This document shows, in pieces, positions 60,453-64,000 of a DNA stretch of 64,000 nucleotides (position 1 is its first letter; every line of letters starts with the position of its first letter). Source of the stretch: Mesorhizobium sp. Root102 (GTDB lineage Bacteria > Pseudomonadota > Alphaproteobacteria > Rhizobiales > Rhizobiaceae); contig NZ_LMCP01000003.1 of assembly GCF_001425625.1 (NCBI RefSeq), positions 124,001-188,000 of the forward strand, written 5' to 3'. The notes under the pieces were generated by a model, which worked only from the letters and a program-made list of their open reading frames with translations, had not been told where the DNA came from and did not search any database. Position numbers and translations under genes: made by a program.

Positions 60453-61430
60453 TTAACCCGCGATCTTGCCGCCGAGCTCGTCCTCGATATGCGCGCGGAT
60501 GATCTCGTCAAAACTCTTTTCGGCAGTGAAGCCAAGTTCCCTCGAGCGCCGCGCCTCGAACCGGGTCGGCCAGCCCTTGACGATCGCCCAGATCGTCGCG
60601 TCCGGCTCCTCGCGGATCAGTTTCACCACCTTTGGCCCGGCGATGCGTTCCAGCGCCTCGATCTGCTCGCCGACGGTGACGGCGACGCCGGGCATCGTCA
60701 GGTTGCGGCGAGGGCCGACGGCGCTGCCGTCGATCGCTGCCGCATGGATCAGGAAATTGACCGCCGAGCGCGGGCTGGCATGGGTGTGCACGACCGAGCG
60801 TGGCACCGGCAGGATCGCCTCCTGGCCGTTCAAGGGCTCGCGGATGATGCCTGAGAAGAAGCCCGAGGCCGCCTTGTTCGGCCTGCCCGGCCGCACACAG
60901 ATGGTCGGCAGCCTGATGCCGATGCCGTCGAAGAAGCCGCGCCTGGAATAATCGGCCAGCAGTGCTTCGCTCATCTGCTTCTGGGTGCCGTAGGAGGTCA
61001 GCGGCGTCGGATGGAATTCATCAGGAATGACATCCGGGAACGGCGCGCCGAACACCGCGATAGACGAGGTGAAGACGACACGCGGCGCAAAGCCCGCCAG
61101 CCGGATGGCATCGAACAGCGCCCGTGTGCCGTCTAGATTGACGCGGTAGCCGAGATCGAAATTGGCTTCCGCCTCGCCCGACACGATGCCGGCGAGATGG
61201 AAGACAACATCGGGGCGCGATGCAACCAGGCGCTCAGTGGCACCCGCCTCGGCGAGGTCGCCGGTGTGGAGGGTGACGCTGACGCCGTCCATGCTAGGTG
61301 CCTGCGGCGGCACGATATCGTGCAGGTCGAGCGCGGTGATCTTGCCGCCGCGCAGCGTGCCGTCCTTGGCCAGCCGGGCGATAAGCTTGCGGCCGACCAT
61401 GCCTGCGGCACCGGTGATCAGAATGCGCAT
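60453..61430 (-). CDS. denD: NAD-dependent epimerase/dehydratase, D-erythronate dehydrogenase-like (DenD)
   Basis: This short-chain dehydrogenase of 325 residues has the extended Rossmann motif ILITGAAGMVGRKL, the catalytic Ser-Tyr-Lys set (VFTSSIAVFG; TSYGTQKQMSE), and a C-terminal substrate domain. The sequence GRPNKAASGFFSGIIREPLNGQEAILPV is typical of DenD, which oxidises D-erythronate in four-carbon acid sugar catabolism. The other genes of that pathway (kinase, decarboxylase) are not in the window, so the exact substrate is inferred. Confidence 0.8.
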   Translation of the reverse strand: MRILITGAAGMVGRKLIARLAKDGTLRGGKITALDLHDIVPPQAPSMDGVSVTLHTGDLAEAGATERLVASRPDVVFHLAGIVSGEAEANFDLGYRVNLDGTRALFDAIRLAGFAPRVVFTSSIAVFGAPFPDVIPDEFHPTPLTSYGTQKQMSEALLADYSRRGFFDGIGIRLPTICVRPGRPNKAASGFFSGIIREPLNGQEAILPVPRSVVHTHASPRSAVNFLIHAAAIDGSAVGPRRNLTMPGVAVTVGEQIEALERIAGPKVVKLIREEPDATIWAIVKGWPTRFEARRSRELGFTAEKSFDEIIRAHIEDELGGKIAG

Positions 61431-61450
61431 ATCGAAGGTCCCTTATTTTC

Positions 61451-61660
61451 CTATTTGCCCTGGTTTTTGCGCTGGCTGCGGGCCCGCAGCCAGAACACCG
61501 AGAAGAATGCCAGCACGAAGACGATGCCAAAGGCGCCGGCCAGCACGGTCGAGAGGCTGCCGAGAGCCAACATTACGGTCGGCAGATAGTAGGCGCCGAT
61601 ACCGAACAGAAGCATGATCCACACCGCGGCGATAACGGCATTCCTGGTGTCGCGGTCCAT
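61451..61660 (-). CDS. Small two-helix membrane protein of unknown function
   Basis: From ATG 61660 the product has 69 residues: MDRDTRNAVIAAVWIMLLFGIGAYYLPTVMLALGSLSTVLAGAFGIVFVLAFFSVFWLRARSQRKNQGK in outline, with two hydrophobic helices separated by a short turn and a basic tail. A TTG at 61732 would add 24 polar residues. No family is recognised. The gene lies between the DenD and CDF genes on the same strand and ends 20 bp before denD starts, so an operon is likely. Confidence 0.6.
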   Translation of the reverse strand: MDRDTRNAVIAAVWIMLLFGIGAYYLPTVMLALGSLSTVLAGAFGIVFVLAFFSVFWLRARSQRKNQGK

Positions 61661-61752
61661 CACGCCACACCAGGGCAGCGGGTGTTCATCAAGCTGGTTT
61701 TCAAGGCTTTGCAACTCCTGCGGCAGGACCAATCGACATCAATCGATCGGTC

Positions 61753-62730
61753 CTAGTGATGGTGGTCGTGATGCGCGGCCGCGTCATGCTCGTGCCCGTG
61801 GTCGTGATCGTCGTGGTCATCGCCATCGTCGGCGCACTGTCCGAATTCCGATTCCACGGTGGCATGGCTGATGCCGTGCTCGCTGGCAAGCCGCTTCTTG
61901 ACGGCGCTGACCGCCTGATAGGCATCGACGCTCTCCTCGAGGCAGGCATGCAGCGTCGCCATGTTGCTGGTCCCGTCGAGCGACCAGACATGCATATGAT
62001 GCACTTCGCGCACCCCAACGACCGTCGCCTCGATGTCCCTGGCGATCAGATCGCGGTCGAGGCTTGGCGGCACGCCCTCGAGGAGGACATGGGCGGCTTC
62101 ACTCATCAATGACCACGCCGTGTACAGGATCAGCAACGAGACCAGGACCGACAGGATCGGGTCGATCGGCGTCCAGCCGGTCGCCAGGATGACCAGCGCG
62201 GCGACGATGGCCGCGGCCGAGCCGAACAGGTCGCCAAGCACGTGCAGGATGGCGCCGCGCATGTTCAAGCTCTCTCGGTCGCCGCCATGCAGCACGAAGA
62301 ACGAGCCGATGTTGACCAGCAGGCCGAGGGTCGCCACCACCAGCATCGGCCCACCAAGCACCGGCGCCGGCGCCTGCAGGCGCCCCCACGCCTCATAGAC
62401 GATCCACAGCGCGATGACGAAGATGGCAATGCCGTTGGTATAGGCCACCAGCGTCTTGACCCGGCCGAAGCCGTAGGTGAGACGACCGGTCGCCGGTCGC
62501 CCCGCAAGATGAAACGCATACCAGGCAAGGCCGAGCGCGATCGAATCGGCGAGCATGTGGCCGGCATCGGCCAGCAGCGCCAGCGACCCGGTGAGGATGC
62601 CGCCGAGCGCTTCGGCGATCATGAAGCCGCCGGTCAGGCAGGCTGCGATCAGCACGCGCTTCTTGTCGGTCGAACCATGCACATGGCCAGCTCCGTGATC
62701 ATGCCCGCTGTGATCGTGGGTATGTGCCAA
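61753..62730 (-). CDS. Cation diffusion facilitator (zinc/cobalt/cadmium exporter)
   Basis: CDF proteins exchange divalent metal for protons across the inner membrane. The 325-residue protein starts with TTG at 62730, which has GGGAG 6 bases upstream (better than TTG 62736). The His-rich N-terminus (HTHDHSGHDHGAGHVHG) and C-terminus (DGDDHDDHDHGHEHDAAAHHDHHH) flank six membrane helices. Metal-site residues are in LADAGHMLADSIALGLAW (helix 2) and HVLGDLFGSAAAIVAALVI (helix 5). The C-terminal cytoplasmic domain is present. It resembles CzcD/ZitB. The metal is inferred. Confidence 0.9.
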   Translation of the reverse strand: MAHTHDHSGHDHGAGHVHGSTDKKRVLIAACLTGGFMIAEALGGILTGSLALLADAGHMLADSIALGLAWYAFHLAGRPATGRLTYGFGRVKTLVAYTNGIAIFVIALWIVYEAWGRLQAPAPVLGGPMLVVATLGLLVNIGSFFVLHGGDRESLNMRGAILHVLGDLFGSAAAIVAALVILATGWTPIDPILSVLVSLLILYTAWSLMSEAAHVLLEGVPPSLDRDLIARDIEATVVGVREVHHMHVWSLDGTSNMATLHACLEESVDAYQAVSAVKKRLASEHGISHATVESEFGQCADDGDDHDDHDHGHEHDAAAHHDHHH

Positions 62731-62756
62731 TGGCAACTCCCGTTACGCGCCTGATC

Positions 62757-63443
62757 TCACGCCCCGAACTGCGCGCGAAAATCCTCGAGCCGTCGCTTCT
62801 GCTGGCCGTCGCCATCGAAATTGGCCGGGTCGAGCCACGCTTCATAGGCTTTGCGTAAGGCCGGCCACTCCTTGTCGATGATCGAATACCATGCCGTATC
62901 GCGGTTTTCACCCTTGACGATGAGATGCTGGCGGAAAATGCCCTCGAACTTGAAGCCGAACCGTTCGGCCGCCCGCTTCGAAGGCTCGTTGCGGTTGTTG
63001 CACTTCCATTCGTAGCGGCGATAGCCGAGCTCGTCGAAGATGTATTTCATGAACAGGAACTGCGCTTCGGTCGCTCCCGGCTTGCGCGAGATGAGCGGAC
63101 CCCAATAGATGTTGCCGATCTCGATGACCCCGTAGGCTGGATCGATGCGCATCAGCGTCTGGCGTCCGGCGACCTTGCCGCTGGCCTTGTCGATGACGGT
63201 GAAGAACAGGGGATCCTCGCTGGCCTCGACCTTGTCCAGCCATGGCTGGAAGGCGGCGCGCGTCTCCGGCGGATAGTCGGGCAGCCAGGCGAAGCGGCCG
63301 TCGACATCGGACACGGAGGACGCTTCGTAGAGGCCGTCGCCGTGTCTTGCAGCACTCAGCGGCTCGAGCCGGACATAGCTTCCGTCGATGGCCTTGCGTT
63401 CCGGACGCGGGCGTAGCTGCCAATTCGCAAGATTTTCCGACAC
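62757..63443 (-). CDS. RimJ/RimL-type GNAT acetyltransferase
   Basis: From the GTG at 63443 (GGAG 6 bases upstream) the protein has 228 residues. Segments EIGNIYWGPLISRKPGATEAQFLFMKYIFDELGYRRYEWKCNNRNEPSKRAAERFGFKFEGIFRQHLIVKGENRDTAWYSII match the C-terminal half of RimJ/RimL-like acetyltransferases, in which the NRNEPSKRAAERFGF part builds the CoA site. An upstream TTG start at 63515 would add 24 residues but lacks a ribosome site. The acceptor is unknown. Divergent from the aminotransferase gene, 83 bp apart. Confidence 0.85.
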   Translation of the reverse strand: MSENLANWQLRPRPERKAIDGSYVRLEPLSAARHGDGLYEASSVSDVDGRFAWLPDYPPETRAAFQPWLDKVEASEDPLFFTVIDKASGKVAGRQTLMRIDPAYGVIEIGNIYWGPLISRKPGATEAQFLFMKYIFDELGYRRYEWKCNNRNEPSKRAAERFGFKFEGIFRQHLIVKGENRDTAWYSIIDKEWPALRKAYEAWLDPANFDGDGQQKRRLEDFRAQFGA

Positions 63444-63526
63444 CAAAAACTCCAATCCGTTTGACTTTTGCGGCCCAAGGCTCACAAAAACGCGACCCAA
63501 CAGCAAGAACCACACGGATGGGAAAA

Positions 63527-64000
63527 ATGCTCCACACGATTTCGGCCTTCGACCGTCTTGGCGAGGAAAACGCCTTTGCCGTGCTGGCGCGGGCGACGGC
63601 GCTGGCGAGCCAAGGCCGCGACATCGTCAATCTCGGCATCGGCCAGCCCGACTTCAAGACGCCGCAGCATATCGTCGAGGCGGCGATCAAGGCGCTGCGC
63701 GACGGCCACCACGGCTACACGCCGGCCAATGGCCTTTTGGCGACGCGCGAGGCAGTGGTGCGTCGCACGCTGACTACCACAGGCATCGAGGTATCGCCCG
63801 AAGCTGTGATGATCCTGCCCGGCGGCAAGCCGACCATGTTCGCCGCGATCCTGATGTTCGGCGAGCCTGGCGCCGAGATCCTCTATCCCGACCCAGGCTT
63901 CCCCATCTATCGCTCGATGATCGAGTTCACCGGTGCTGCGCCTATTCCCGTGCCGATGCGGGAGGAAAACGGCTTTGCCTTCTCCGCCGAGGAGACGCTG
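63527..64000 (+). CDS. Class I/II PLP-dependent aminotransferase, N-terminal part
   Basis: The frame runs off the right edge with 158 codons visible. VNLGIGQPDFKTPQHIVEAAIKALRDGHHGYTPANGLLATREAVVRR and ILYPDPGFPIYRSMIEFTGAAPIPVPM are the fold I aminotransferase N-terminal motifs (substrate-binding GxGQPDF, GYTPANG, YPDPGFP). It resembles aspartate/aromatic aminotransferases. ATG at 63527 follows GGATGGGA. An in-frame ATG at 63518 is a possible alternative. The PLP lysine lies beyond the window, and substrate is unknown. Confidence 0.9.
   Translation, partial: MLHTISAFDRLGEENAFAVLARATALASQGRDIVNLGIGQPDFKTPQHIVEAAIKALRDGHHGYTPANGLLATREAVVRRTLTTTGIEVSPEAVMILPGGKPTMFAAILMFGEPGAEILYPDPGFPIYRSMIEFTGAAPIPVPMREENGFAFSAEETL

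Overview
The window is 64 kb of GC-rich DNA from an alphaproteobacterium of the order Hyphomicrobiales (Rhizobiales), most likely Mesorhizobium or a close relative. The evidence is gene content and order: the LuxR pair visN/visR, the regulator rem, the motility genes motC and motE, flaF/flbT, a flgF-fliI-flgB-flgC-fliE-flgG-flgA-flgI-motE-flgH-fliL-fliP run, and short intergenic palindromic repeats of a kind common in this order. The species call is an inference from recalled gene order; no database was searched.

Left flank (1-6 kb): an ABC-transporter ATPase cut by the window edge, an amidohydrolase, a TetR regulator, an HDAC-fold acetylpolyamine amidohydrolase-like enzyme and a TMEM43-family membrane protein. 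The first four look like a polyamine or amide uptake and degradation locus.

Flagellar region (6.5-53.5 kb): visN-visR (master regulators) face a leftward operon motA-fliM-fliN-fliG-flhB-unknown gene. A rightward operon runs from a DUF1217 gene through flgF, fliI, an unnamed flagellar gene, rod, ring and export genes to fliP. Two flagellin genes follow, each with its own terminator. Next come fliF, a FliH-like gene, motB, motC, fliK, a lytic transglycosylase and rem, then flgE-flgK-flgL-flaF-flbT-flgD-fliQ. About 4.8 kb of non-flagellar DNA (MFS transporter, two gene remnants, ClC channel, small monooxygenase) separates fliQ from flhA-fliR and a FliJ-like gene. A second non-flagellar block (VWA protein, membrane protein, decayed EamA transporter, SARP-like regulator) precedes flgJ, flgN and a membrane-anchored unknown protein. 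Together these encode most of the C-ring, MS ring, export gate, rod, hook, filament, stator and regulators. No fliO or fliD was recognised.

Right flank (53.6-64 kb): SCP2 protein, GNAT, an ornithine/lysine decarboxylase with a long structured leader, amidase and LysR regulator, a DUF1007 plus NicO nickel/cobalt exporter pair, a DenD-like dehydrogenase, a CDF metal exporter, a second GNAT and the start of an aminotransferase. No rRNA, tRNA, CRISPR array or intact insertion sequence was seen.
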